Assembly: GCF_041381155.1 (NCBI RefSeq)
Contig: NC_091142.1
Location: 22,716,362 to 22,780,361 of the forward strand
Direction: 5' to 3'
Source: Argopecten irradians
Lineage: Eukaryota; Mollusca; Bivalvia; Pectinida; Pectinidae
Length of the DNA: 64,000 bases
The notes under the pieces were generated by a model, which did no database searches, was not told the origin of the DNA, and saw only the letters and a program-made list of their open reading frames with translations. A program made the position numbers and the translations under genes. This document shows, in pieces, positions 12,401-25,835 of this stretch. Each line of letters starts with the position of its first letter. Within the stretch, counting starts at the first letter, position 1.

Positions 12401-15400
12401 AAGTCAAGTGTAACGTTTATGACCTAATAAATTTCCTATGTATTGATCAGTATATACATATTTCGCCATTTCATATATTTGTTTAGAGACCCCTGGTATG
12501 TAAAATCGGGGACTGTCATAACAATAAAATATGATTTCATACTTTTTATAGTTCTGGGTCTTCATAGGTGATCGAATTATTTCTAACAGATAAACGAAAA
12601 TATGGCACAATCCTAAGGTGTGTATTCTCGTGTGTTTTCACTCAGAGTTCTTTAGCAACATTAGATAGATATTTCGTCGAATTCAGACTTTTAATCTTAA
12701 TTAATTTCTTGAACTTTAAACATAATGCATCATTGATGAGCTGTTCTGACTAATTCTCCATTAGATTTATGTAAAGAAAATATAAACAATATTCGAAATA
12801 ACTGTTGGATGAGATAGAAAAACAGAACAAGATCATCTCGAAAGGAACAACAAAATGTAATCCGATGTCGTTTGTTTAATACGAACAGTATTCAGCCATT
12901 TCTTTCGGGGAACCCTTTCTCCTAGGATATGTTCTCGTAATTGTATGCACAAGTATATATCAAATAGGCCTCTGTTTTTTTATTGTTTGTATGTTGAAAT
13001 CACGGAATACATCCAACGTACATCCACTCAAATCTTTGAATAAAATAATAAATCCTGCATAGTTCATTAATAAGATCATCATAATTATAACTTTCGAAAC
13101 TATATTGTAATATTTTCATTATGAAAATCATGATAATATTAATGGCTAACAAGGGGTTTCTTATTGAATCTTATATTAAATGCGACGGTATATTAATTTG
13201 TAATTGTAAGGATTAATTTTAAGACTATTTTTTAAACAGCCTCCACAAGTGACTAAAAAGTAAAGTATATAAAGTTTAATACTTATTTGGAACAAGTGTT
13301 TTCCTTACACTGACACATTTGATATTGATACCTTGAAATTATGCATTAATGTTAAAACTTAATCGAAGTATGGTTTATCCCAAAAGATGACGTGACATTT
13401 GACTACATAAAAAGTACTATCACGAAATAACAAAGACAAACATATCTCTCTATCATCGGCTCGGTGCAGAAAAAGAGCTTCAACTTTTATAATTAAAATG
13501 TTATTCTCAAATAATGTATTTTGCCTGACAAAAGGTTATCCGACGGTCACTTCCTATGCTTGGATGATTGACTACAAAACTCCAAATGACCACAAGTCAT
13601 AGAATAAAAACATGCAATACCATCAATACTTTTGGATCGATATATGAGTCCAAAAGCTAGTTCACGAATGGCACATGCCCATTGGACATCTTTAAAAATT
13701 GAAGAATCGGTTTGTTTTATTGACATGATCTTCAGGGATGTCTTGGAGACATAAATTGCTGCCCATGTGTGTCCGTCCCGTCGCAATTTGATATTCGGAG
13801 GAGACGACATTAATGTTGTATAGATATGTCTATGTTTGTGTGTATGAATTTGTGTCTTATTGATTTATTGACTTCCAGTATAAGCCTGTCGATCGATAAC
13901 CCAATGATCTATATGGATAAGATGAATTTTTAACATAACCAGCTTGTTCAACCATGTTATGCAACCACGATTGTTATAAAGATGTGAACTAAGAGGATGC
14001 GACAAATGATTGAAATGTATGCAAGCGCAAATTCTTAATACATCTGTTATTAGGTAAGAGAGAAGAGTGAGGTAAACTTGAACTAAAATATAACAAATAT
14101 GGAAATTGAATGAGAGCCCTAGATATGCGAATGGGAAATGTATTGTTATTTATATGTATTACTGAATAAAATAATATTAACAAAAAAAAAAAAAAAAAAA
14201 AGATGTGAACCAACAATAGTAATATTAATGATATTGAACGTTTAACCTATAACTATCTTGATAATAGCCATGTACATTCAAATGCTACTCTTGTGGTTGT
14301 TCCATTAAACAAATATACGTACCGGGCCAACTATACCTTTCATCTAAAGACGACACCATGCTCTACCTATAAGTTTATAAATCGACAATCATCTAAAGGC
14401 TGTTGTTATTTAAAATAAATTATTCACTTATTGAATACAGTTCATAATTTCCATGTGAAATAACCACTTCTGTAAGATCTTTTGAAATACATGTACAGCT
14501 TGATTCAAAGACATACATTGTAACACTATAAATGTAGATAATAACTGGGTTGAAAAAGAAAACTAAAACTCACATGACATACTATAAAGGTTGTTATTGT
14601 TGTAAGGCCCAATTTTAGCAGGATCTTGTACTCCTAATGATGGATTCGGGTTATCATCATAATGGCTATATACATGTAAACGGCATACAGAAAATCAAAT
14701 TAGCGCGATCTTATATCAGTACAGCAGATACCGTTAAAACTAAGTACGATTATACATAAATTTGGAATATCAATTAACGATCATTCACACGTGGCGGGTG
14801 AACATGAATGATTAGAACAAATATGTTTTAAATTGTTTTGTTGTATTTTTTACTGATTTTGTTATTCACCATTATATGTGAAGTACCCTAGACCAGCATT
14901 TCGGAAACAAATACAAAAACAAAACGATAGCCTGTAAAAGATACTACAAATGTAGAAGATATGATTCAATATCAATTTTAAACAACAGATTTACCCTAAT
15001 CTACCTTTTTAAACTGCATGCGTTAGCTCACCTTTTCCGTTTTTTGTTTTTGTTCATTTTACTCGAAAAAGTAATTAACTCTGATAGTCCTAAATATATA
15101 AGTAATTACTTCGATACCATCTGCGAAACATCAATATTTGATAAATCTTTATTTGAATGAGCAAATTATCAAAGGTTAACAAACCGAAGCACAATATAAA
15201 TCTGCAGTTAAAGGGACATAACTCGCATTGCACTGGGTGATCATAGCAATCAATATATATGCTCTCCATCAATACTATGTAAGACGTATAGAAATTGATG
15301 TTATTTCCAATATTATCTATGTGCACCTCACTTAAAATTACACATGTATGTTTATACTCACAAATTAAATACAGCTTTTCATATGCTATTCACCATCAAA

Positions 15401-16647
15401 AGCTACCAAAATTATGAAAATTAAAATAAAACAAGTACAATTCATATCTTTTACAAAAAAACTAAACATGATTTTGGTCAAATCATTACAATTATATCTA
15501 CAGTGGAGCGAAGTGAATACATACGGTCAGGCCATGATGCCAATGTATTGTTTACAATTTCATTTTAATCTTTTTACAGTGTGTTATAAGTAATTCATAT
15601 GGAAGAAATAAAACAAAATGTTCGCCCGGTTATGTGACATATAATTTTATTATTAGTTTTAAAATGTACAACATGAACATAGACTTTTAAATCTTATTTC
15701 TACACTGATTTTAAATAGGTTAGCATTCTATTAACTACTTATAATACATAATTGCATAGCGGGATATCTGATACATTATGATGTATGCATTTATTGAAAA
15801 ACACCATAACATCACTTTCCCAAGAAGCGATAAAATATTTAAATATGTTGTCCATACACACTCTCTTAATTGAAACAATGAACTATATACATAACGAGAT
15901 CCTCTATCTACTTGCCAGCGCAATGCTACATCGACTTCACATACAGTTTATTACGTTTACCTGATATACATGTATATGTCCAGTCAACCGATTATGCTAT
16001 TACACCTATCATGGAGACAATATATAGGACAGTGACAATCGAAACATACACACAAGGGGTTAAACTATCTAAAAGGCAAATGCATAATATGTATTCTTAA
16101 ATTCTTAAAAAAACATATTCAGTTCATAAAGGCAAACGGTAATCGCCATGATTAGAACGGCTATATCATTAGATGTAAATAATTATGTGAAGAAGACGAT
16201 TTAGAAAGAATTTAGGAATATATATCAAAATATAAATACCATCACCAGATGCCTGTACAGATGAAAATACGTCTGGATATTCTTTGTACTTCAGCATGTA
16301 CTCCTTCATTAATATTAGACGAAAAGTTCCTGTTTATCAAATATGAGCTTGTTCCAACAAAATCAATTCGTCATCATCTACCTTTTTGTAATTATGAAAT
16401 AAAACTACTGTCATTGATTTATTTTGGAGGTAAATAAATATCGCATTGTCATGTTTAGAATTTAAGGAATAGGTTTTACTGCTAAAAATGTGTTTTAAAT
16501 GCACTTGATAACACCAATTCAGAAAATGACATGGTTTATGACCATAGTTTGATGTGTGTTTACTGTGTGTTAATAACGCGATAGTCGCACAATGTATCGT
16601 TATTTGATATTAAACTTTAGCCAGTGACACGGCCGAACCTTGCTGGT
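9459..16647. other. Interval between the two DEG/ENaC copies; no supported gene
   Basis: AT-rich with short runs of A or T. The region near 10030-10130 has small self-complementary words such as TTTTGGGATCAATCCCAAAA. A minus-strand open frame of 87 codons at 13547-13810 has no splice support or recognisable domain. This interval should hold the promoter of copy 1 if it was ever independently expressed. Confidence 0.5.
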
Positions 16648-17170
16648 TTAACGTGACAGGAACGACTGGTGTTGTTTCCCTTTTCCGTTTTTCACATAAT
16701 CTAACATGAGGATGCCTAGCTCGACTATTTCCCCCAGAGTTAGTACCGACATGCCAATCCAAAGTCCAAGCTGACCTCCAATGTCACTGACAAAACTTTC
16801 CTCCTGTCAAAGAAAAATGAATGAAAAAACGTGAAAGCCTTACGTTTCGTGAACAACTGATAAACAGGTTCTTACTTGGTCATACTATCATTCTGGTAGT
16901 GAAGAAACATGTTATGTTTTACAATTTATGGTCCCGGTCACAATTTCATAAAAACTTGAGGCGACTGGTTATTACATATATGCGCACATGGAGAATAGGC
17001 GTATGAAGATCATGCAGAGTGTTTGACCGAGCAAAGAGTCCGACCTTTTCATCTACTAATAGCCAAAATAAGACGGCCTCCCTTTATATTGCATACGAGC
17101 TAAAGAGAGTTCTTTCATAATGATACTTACGGTTGAAACAATGTTAAACAAGATTAATCAGGAAATAATT

Positions 17171-17289
17171 TTAACCATAATGCTGTTTGAGAGGCCACTA
17201 TTGCCTCATAGTATTGTCAAGGGATGAAACAGTCACGAGACAATACAATGAGGCAATAGTGCCCTCTTAAACAGGCCATAATGGGTTAA
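17171..17289. repeat. Long imperfect hairpin / MITE-like inverted repeat
   Basis: Arms 17171-17218 and 17239-17289 are inverted copies (GAGAGGCCACTATTGCCTCA against TGAGGCAATAGTGCCCTCTT) with a 20-nt centre. It lies in the last intron region of DEG/ENaC copy 2. Confidence 0.75.
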
Positions 17290-17642
17290 GTACATCACCC
17301 TCAGATGGGACTTGTTTTTATGTCATCGTAACAGAAGCACGTCAAAGTGACACCTCGCAATGCTATCTTCATTTCCAAACCATATTATTACGTTAAAAGT
17401 ACAACATATGAATTGCCGCGGAAATCTGTGTTTCTATAAAACGGGATTCAGCTTCTTGAAGATTAAAAGTATATCAATATAGAGCATGAGTGAACTTTCT
17501 TCTGTAGAACAGCAACATTTGCTTCCATCCCCGCACACAACAGCCTGTCCGCCATCTTGACGTCTTGGTCGAAGCGCAACGTAATAATGACGTCATGTAA
17601 TGGTGACGTCACAATACATTCACGTTCAATTTCGCGCCACTT

Positions 17643-17672
17643 CAATAGTGCCCGCTTGCCCGGGCACTATTG
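17643..17672. repeat. Perfect 12-bp inverted repeat
   Basis: CAATAGTGCCCG, six bases, CGGGCACTATTG. It shares the CACTATTG core with the hairpin 350 bp to the left and may be a related element end. Confidence 0.7.
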
Positions 17673-19149
17673 CAAATAGTAGCCATGTGTGTAGCCAATC
17701 CGAATCCAGTAGTCTGTCGCGTGATGTACTAATGATGGATATTGGATAGTCTGCGTGCTAACGTTGTAGTTATAGCAGTTATAGCATTACAATTTGTTTT
17801 TGTGTCTAAACATGTGTAGCTTACACCAAAACAAAAAGAAGGCATGTGTTATTCGTTTCATGTTTAAGCTACAATCGTCAATTACACAAGACGAAATATT
17901 TCGAATTTTCTATCTACAAAAAAGAAGGTGGCAAGCTGAGTTTGTGTCACATGACCATTTACGTGGATACTAACCGTGTATGCCACCTCTTCATTATATG
18001 TCTGTATGGTGAGTGTTGAGAAATGAACATTCACCATCATTACATTATCACTGAAACACAATTTCATATATCGTTTAAAGAAAACAAATCGATAAAAATG
18101 AATTGAAAGTATCGAACGATTTTACACAATTCGTTAAGATTCATCTCTGGTGAGAAATCGAAATTCAACCCAGACTAACTTTTTCTAAAATATACCTTTG
18201 GTAATAGGAGTTCGAAGTATGGTTCAAAAAGGAAGAATAATGATATATTGTTGAGCTGGATTTTGGATTGCGCTCTGAATAGTAGCAAAGGTTACTCATA
18301 CCCCCTAAATTTTGGAAACACTATTTTTTTTCCTTTTTTGTTTACAAATATTTAATATTTTACAACTATAACAAGTATAATATTGGCAAAAACAATAAGT
18401 CAGACTTGTGTTCTTGATTTTCGCTTAGTTCAAGTTCAGCATTTCTTGTGACAAAACAGCAAACAAAACATATTAATAATAAAAAAAAATGAAAAATTTT
18501 AAACATCAGTTAAATGTTAAACAAAAAAACAACAGGTTATAATGTCACATTTAAATGCTCGGTATAGATTTAGAGTGAATGTTATACAGATACACAGCAT
18601 CGATGCATTGAATATAGCTAAAATACCGTCAAACTAGTGATTTAATTTGTAAGTTAAAAGTTAAAAGAAAAACAAAGACAAATCGTAGATACGGTTCACA
18701 AGCCGGCCAAAAAGTCAAAACAAATTTTGACCTTTTGTGGCAAGCAAAGTATTTGATTAACGACAATGGGATAAAACATTGCAATACTCTTAACGATAAT
18801 TTAGTATTTTTCTGTTTAAAGTTTATGGGTGACATATTGGATAAATGGAGTTTACCTCAGTGTTGTGGTTGGTATCATTAAGCATTTTGTGGATCATGGG
18901 TACTGTGGACCGTGATGGCCAGCGGGTCATTGTAATCCTCTGTTCATATACCTTCTCACTGGTAAAATATCATACAAAATAAACAAAACCATTACCAAGT
19001 CTAAGGATATCAGCATGTTTAAATCAAATCCATTGGTGTTAATAACGATATAAGTTCTAAGTTATATGACAATGTTAATATTAATGAAGACTGATCTTTA
19101 TTCAATTATTCAATTTATGAATTTACTGAAAAGGAATATCAAAGGAATG

Positions 19150-19484
19150 TTAAAGATGTTCGGTCACCGACAGATCCAAAATAATACCATTCATTTGAAC
19201 AATAATTGATGTTTAATCTTTTAATTAACCCAAAAAATATATATGAATTAATTCATTTTGCTTTTGGTGTATGCGCAATCAGCACGTCATTCCATATAGG
19301 GTATAGTGACTTAGAGCTTTTTCCGGGAAGCAATTACAACACCATGTATATTTGTTTCTACAAATTTTATCCTGAAGTTACAGGATGATGTAAAGTAAGT
19401 AACATTTTAAACTGAAGAAAAGTACTAATTCGTCCTGTTTTTGATAGAGAAAAAGTACCATTCGTCAGCGGTGTGGCATTTTTA
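19150..19484. mobile_element. TTAA-targeted MITE (piggyBac-like), copy A
   Basis: The left end is TTAA followed by AGATGTTCGGTCACCGACAG. The right end is CGTCAGCGGTGTGGCATT. Inside it shares TTTGCTTTTGGTGTATGCGC and CCTGTTTTTGATAGAGAAAA with the copies at 28999 and 59380. It lies in an intron of DEG/ENaC copy 2 and has decayed ends. Confidence 0.75.
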
Positions 19485-20509
19485 GATATAACAAATTGAA
19501 AAATTGCAGACATAACTTGATTTGTTAGCCAAACATAGATATGATGAGGAATATTTAATACACTATGTAGGATTTTGTTTCCTAACCAATCATTGAACAA
19601 ATTTGCACTGGATCCTCATAATATCTATTTTTTAAGTATTCCAACTTGTTTTCTTTGAATACAGAGGTTAAATCATTATAATACTAAATGCGATACAGGA
19701 CAAATGCGTAACGTCATGCACATAAAAAATTATAAAGAACAAATAACAACTTAAGAACCCCTTTTTACATACGTAAAAACTAACAATTTTTACCCCGGTG
19801 GACAAGAACCACAACACCAGACCGTATTAAACTTACTGGCATGGTTGTTTACATTCAGGACATCTTGAATGAATAGATTCCCGTAAACGCATCTTACATT
19901 CGAAATCTACAAAATACAGAGTCATACATACATTGGCCTTTAATCAAATTTTAGGGCGCGCCATACATTGGCTTTAAGCAAATGATAGGTGGCACTATAC
20001 TGTACGCGGCGGTATAATCTCGCAAATCATGCCTAACGAAAAGTTGATGATAAATTACACCGATAAAGATATATCGAACTTGTAATTGAAACATATTTAA
20101 CGTGGACCTGTTCACCGAAGAGAAAAGTATTCAACAAGGTATCAGCTGTGTGCCATCACAAATAGGAGATTCTAAGTTTTGAATTACAACTCAAATGATA
20201 AGTTCATGAGTAATAATAGAAAGCTCATACCATCAGACGGCGTGCATTCCTCGTCGTTTTGATGACTTGTACACTCGGTAATGAGGAGTAAAGCCAGGCA
20301 CTGATCATGACACGCCTGTAACGAAATAAGTGGAAGGATCAAATAAATGAATAAATTTGATAGCCGCACGTGGATTATTGTTGTGTTTAATGTTTAAATA
20401 AAAGAAGATCACTATTTTGCAACTAAATGCAGTGTTCAGTGGTCGAATTGACCAATCTGCCCGATTTCACACACGGACACTATTGAAGATGGTTTTAGTT
20501 TTTGTACTA

Positions 20510-20846
20510 GAATGCTTATTTTAATGTTTAATGTTTTAATGTTTTATGTCCTCAGCTTGTATAGACATCTGTTGTCTGAAACTTGCCTTTTTATAACACC
20601 CGTGATACTTTTTCTCTTAGATGGTATAGTTTTTTACACTCGTAGTCATGCATATGTCTAGTTTTTATCTCTGCTTACTGCTTAGTGTTTATTATTTGTG
20701 TTTTAAATGTTTTGCATGCTGTGCTTTACCTTCCTTATGTTTTCCTTTCTACTCTTGTTAGATAGTCGGTTGTAAAAGCCCACATGGGCTTGTGTTGTCG
20801 TGTTTTAACTATGTACCGACTTTAAATAAGATTGACTTGACTTGTA
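20510..20846 (+). mobile_element. Probable LINE 3'-end fragment with TTGAC-type tail
   Basis: A T-rich non-coding stretch ends with AAAGCCCACATGGGCTTGTG (a small hairpin) and TAAATAAGATTGACTTGACT. Short tandem TTGAC repeats after such a segment are typical of CR1/L2-like 3' ends. No coding part is attached and the left edge is approximate. Confidence 0.45.
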
Positions 20847-21163
20847 GATGTTCATGTTTCTCACGTGATCACGTGACCGCCGAGAACGACCCCATTAGCA
20901 CTTCATCAGTAAATACGCCCGCAGTACCCAGTTATCGTATTTATTTCCTGATGCACATACATCTTATGTACTTGTTCACTATACGTGATTATTATAGAAA
21001 TGTGCGTATCAAACTTTTTATAAGAAGTTTATACTGCTTAAATTGATTAAAAGATGCATGTTCTGGAAAATGTACACCAATTTCCGTGATTTCATTTTTA
21101 CACTTATATTTGTTTCTTTAATATTGGGTTTGAGTAACAGGTGATTTTACAGAGCATATATGT

Positions 21164-22881
21164 CTTTTTTTAATTTATTTTTTATTCATTTTCAAAAGTT
21201 TTGTACATACAAATACAATACAACATATATGAAAGATGTATGTTGGAGTTAATTAATTTAAAACAAAAGTAGTCATGTATACTCATAATATACATCAATC
21301 AATGGACAACACATTTACACTAACAAACTCACTGATAATTTATAGAGGATAAGTTCACAAACTGTTAAGTATCAGAGAGATGCAGGACACACATACATAC
21401 ATACAAGGTACCTCTGTCGAACCTAGGTCAAATATTTATTTTACAAGTTTTTATTGGTTTTTGTATATGTTTTTAATGTTTTAAAATTTAAAATTGGAGC
21501 TAAAGTTGTATTTCTGTTAAGACCTGTTGTTTATTTTTTAAGTTACTATTGGTTTTTAAAATTTTATGAGCTTTCAGTTCAAATTTGATGTGGTTTTTTA
21601 AACCAATTAGGCAAAGATCTGCTTCAAGACATTTACAGTTATTAATATATTGTTTGGTTAAAAGTAACATTAAGTTGTCTAAATTAAAATGTGAATGTTT
21701 ATTGTTAACTTTCTTGCCAAATATAAATTCTTGTTTACTGAATCTAAGTCCTAGATTTTTTGTAATAATTGTTATTCTCAGTTGTTCTATCAGATTTGAT
21801 GTTTTATCACAGTCCCATAGTATGTGTGTTATGGTTTCGGGAGAAGTTTAACAAAATATACATATGTTATTTTCCGCATTACCTATTCTTAGTAAAAATG
21901 TCTTAGTAGTCAGGATTCTATGATTTATTCTATATTGTAGCCACTGAAGTTTTGAACTTGTACATGTGTTAAAAGGGTGTTTATAAATCTTTTCCCAATC
22001 TTCTTCATTTATATTAAAAGTTTGATTCCATTTATTTTGAGCTGTAGGTTTAACTTGGTTTTGAATTAAAATATTATATATGTATTGAGCTCCTTTTTTA
22101 GAATTTAGAATAATTTTGAGATTTATAGGTATATTGGGTAATATTACATTCTTTTCTGTGTCGTAATTTTGATCATTGTTTCTAACAAAATGTTGAATGG
22201 CATTTTTCAAGCTTTGGTATTTTAAAAAGTTAGTCCGAATATTATATTTATCACAGAATTCTTCAAAATTGAGAAATGATTTATCTGGTTTTGTAATGTT
22301 ATAAATAAAAAGAACTCCCTTTTAATACCATGCATTATTAAAAATTTCTTTTCTATCTATTTTGATGTAATTATTAAACCATATTGGGTTTTCAAGAATG
22401 TTTGTTTTATATATTTCACTTAAATTCAGAGTTTTACACCAGGCATTTAAAACATCTCGCCAAAAACTATTAGTACAATTATTAGCTTTTTGTTTTAAAT
22501 GTTCAATTCCTGTATTTGCCAATTTATGTTTGTCTAATAAAGTTTTTAAAATGATGTCCCAATTTCCAGCCTTAGTATAGATTCTTCGTATCCAAGTTGC
22601 TTTAAGAGCCATTATAAACGACTTCAGATGTTTCATTTTTTGACCCCCTTCTTCATAACGTTTGATGATTATGTCCCTTTTCACTTGATCAGGTTTACAT
22701 TCCTCAAAAAGTCGTAACAAATATTGTTGATTACATTTATATATCGATCGTCTGGATTGGGAAGTGAGATAAATAAATGGTTAAACTGTGATATAAGTAA
22801 AGATTTAATAACAACTATCTTACCTATTGGTGTAAGGATTCTTTTTTTTTTCCAGGCTGAAATCAATGATTTGAGTTTTAC
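21164..22881 (-). mobile_element. 5'-truncated LINE insertion (L1/Tx1-like RT C-terminus), with target-site duplication
   Basis: The minus strand encodes the region after the RT core: SLISAWKKKRILTPIGKIVV, FNHLFISLPNPDD, then EGGQKMKHLKSFIMALKATW, WRDVLNAW, and a terminal zinc-knuckle-like block (LRIGNAENNICIFC, then SPETITHILWDCD). The latter is the zf-RVT type found at the end of L1/Tx1-like ORF2. One in-frame TAA separates IFC from TSPET, and another break lies near 22.3 kb. The 3' end is on the left with a T-rich tract (poly-A tail). A perfect 15-bp repeat, ACAGAGCATATATGT, flanks it at 21149-21163 and 22882-22896, so this is a single truncated insertion into an intron of DEG/ENaC copy 2. 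Confidence 0.88.
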
Positions 22882-25835
22882 ACAGAGCATATATGTTAAT
22901 ACTCGTGTCTCGATAGTGAAACTCTTCACCTTTTTGGTATATGAGTAGTAAAACAGAACAATGAACATATAATAGGAATACTGCTTTCGCGTAATATCTT
23001 TAATTGTCGGACTTTTGGATGTTAATCTTATGATTCTGTCAATTAAAACGTATGAGAGACAACATAAATAACCATCTTCGTGTCAAAAACCGTTAACAAT
23101 CTGACGTCGACAGCATTGTGAATTTTTGTTGCAGAATAGAAATGTATGTAAGTGACAAAATCGCCTTTGAACATATAATTTATTTAGTATGAACACTGAT
23201 TCACAGGTGACTCATTCCTTACATATTTAACAAAAATCATGCAATGAAAAAAATGTGTAATAATGATGACAAATGAGTATTAAAAGCAATCTCTGAGAAT
23301 AACAAAAAGCTAACGTTGAGACTTGGATACTCCATTGAACTGTCACATCTACTATTATCCGTGCCTGGTTGTCTATTGTGTTCTGTCTGCAGAATAATAA
23401 AAAAAACTACATAAAAATACTTATTAACTTTCACTGGCATGTCATTTTGTCAAACTAAGGTTCTTGTAGAAACCTGCAATGTTCGTAAATCTCTACAATA
23501 ACGAATGCAATGATGTAATACATACACCCCTGAAATGATTTCGAGTTACGGTCACATTGATAGTGAGATGGGGTTTAAGATTCAAATACAGCTCGAATAT
23601 CTAGATTGATGTACTGAATCCAAACTAGTTGGAATATCACCGCGTTCATCATATACAAAGATACTATAAATATCTATATTTCAGTCCATTGAAATTCTGA
23701 TACCAAGAAACTAAAGTCTCACGTACATGCGATCATTCATTTGGTTATAGGATATTTTGGACCTATTTGAGTTTGAAATAAAAAAATCTTAGAGACATAT
23801 CTTCCACCCTTTTGTTTACTGCGTGTCATTGTATAACGTACGTATGTTATCGGATATGCAAAAACCTGTAAAATATCACCGCCGATATATATATTTTGTA
23901 GTTCATTATCGGAATACAATTTTAATAAAATTCAATGGTTTACACGAATAAGGGCTTCAAAGACAGCGAAAAACGTGCTAGAATAAAACTACCGCTAAAG
24001 TGAGTACATCTACAGTACATTATCAATTTAATATCTAAAATAAAAAAATAAAAATAAAATACTCATTATAATCTGACTCTTTCATACAGAGAGGACGTAA
24101 ACCGCAACCTTTGCTAGAGAAAACCTAAATAAAGTGAATATGGAACTTTATTTTTTTTAATTTAAAGGTTTTTAAAAAGTGTTATTACCAATGTCAAGCC
24201 GACGTGAGTATCAAATCCCGTAGACAATTGGACACCGGCTGTGCTCTCATCAAACACACGGTCACTTCTATAGTCTTCATGGATCCACATACTGATGCCA
24301 ATCGCTTCCGCAATGAATGGTATGAATTCTGCATGGTCCAGATACAGCATTAATTTCAACCCTATATGTAACAATGGAATACTGGTCTAGTTTGAAATTA
24401 CTAAAATGTAGAATTGAACTTTGTTAGCTCGTATTTGTATATTCACTAAAAGACACTGTTTAAGTTTAAGTTTCTGTGTTCTCCCTTGCTATATTCAAGC
24501 CAAATACTCGTATTCCGTCTTTCCATATCATAGAGTTATCACTTTCCGTTACCCTCTGAAACACATGACGTCACAATCAATACCTACCCGCAAGGGGAGA
24601 CAAATCGGTAAAATACAAATAATCGTATATCTAAATGTGATTTCCTGCTTATCATCAAGGTTACGGGATTTTTACTTTAAATTATTCAAGACATCTGTTA
24701 AAATGAACGTTTGTTAGCTTTTGAAAATTGCATATGAAGTTTTTATCAAGCACTACATTTTTAATTCTAGATATCCAATAGGCAATTACTATATTTTTAT
24801 AATGCATACATTTATGAAGATTAATGGGTTTTTTCAACTTATGTACATGTCAATATTTTAAATTCACATTCATTAAATTGGTGTAAAAGGAAACAGTATA
24901 GGAATTAATATATTTGAAACAAAAACTACATTAAATATGAAATAAGTTAACTAAAGTTTTCAAGCAAAATATTAATTAAGTCTTCTTCATCAGTGTATCT
25001 TTGGTCTAAATATGTGTGTAGAAGCACACATACACTAAATATTTGTACATCAGATTTATCATGAACAATCCAATTGCTAATTTGTTAAATAATAACCATA
25101 TCGGAGTTGTCTCCCTCATGTTCAGTACATTGCACCTTCGAATTTTGTCGGGATTCCGAATCGTATCGCGTGACTGACGTCGACACGACCTGCACGTGGT
25201 GAGCCAGGTGACTAGCGTAGGCGAACATGTGTTTTTCATGTTTTTTAATCATGCTTGTATATGTCCACGGAGTGAGTATTTGAAACATCTTAATCATACC
25301 TTGCCGTAAAATTATATGCGTATTACAAATATTGTAATGTGAGAGTATTATTTTCTTTGTAGATCCAGTCTGCTTAGGTCGTCCACATGTTTTGTTCATG
25401 AAAAATTGTTGCCATTTTCTCTTGGTTTCACAACTCTCGTGTTACTTCGAGGTTGTCGCGATGATATTCGGAATAATTCGGCATCTTTCAAGTCTATTTT
25501 TTACAAGTACGCGTTTAAAAGATTTTTTGTTACTTTTATAATTATAATTATATATATAAGATATTTCCAGTGCTGCAACTTTATAAAAAGTGGTGAAATT
25601 ATAAAGTTTATACCTCAGACAGACGGAAAAAAATGTATATAACACATTAAGTGTTCACTACGTCAAAAAGAGAGAAAGTTGTAGACCACACCACTTTGAT
25701 ATAATTGTTTGGAAAGACTAAACTTACCATGGTCAGGTTCAGCTGTATACACCGGGATATCCTTAGATACAACAGCAAAGCAAGTGCCGTATAACGCAGC
25801 CGTATAACGCATCCTGCTGTTTGATAAACGACACA

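Noticed and set aside
22398-22948. Open frames on the plus strand across the LINE
   Set aside because: They are the reverse complement of the LINE coding region.
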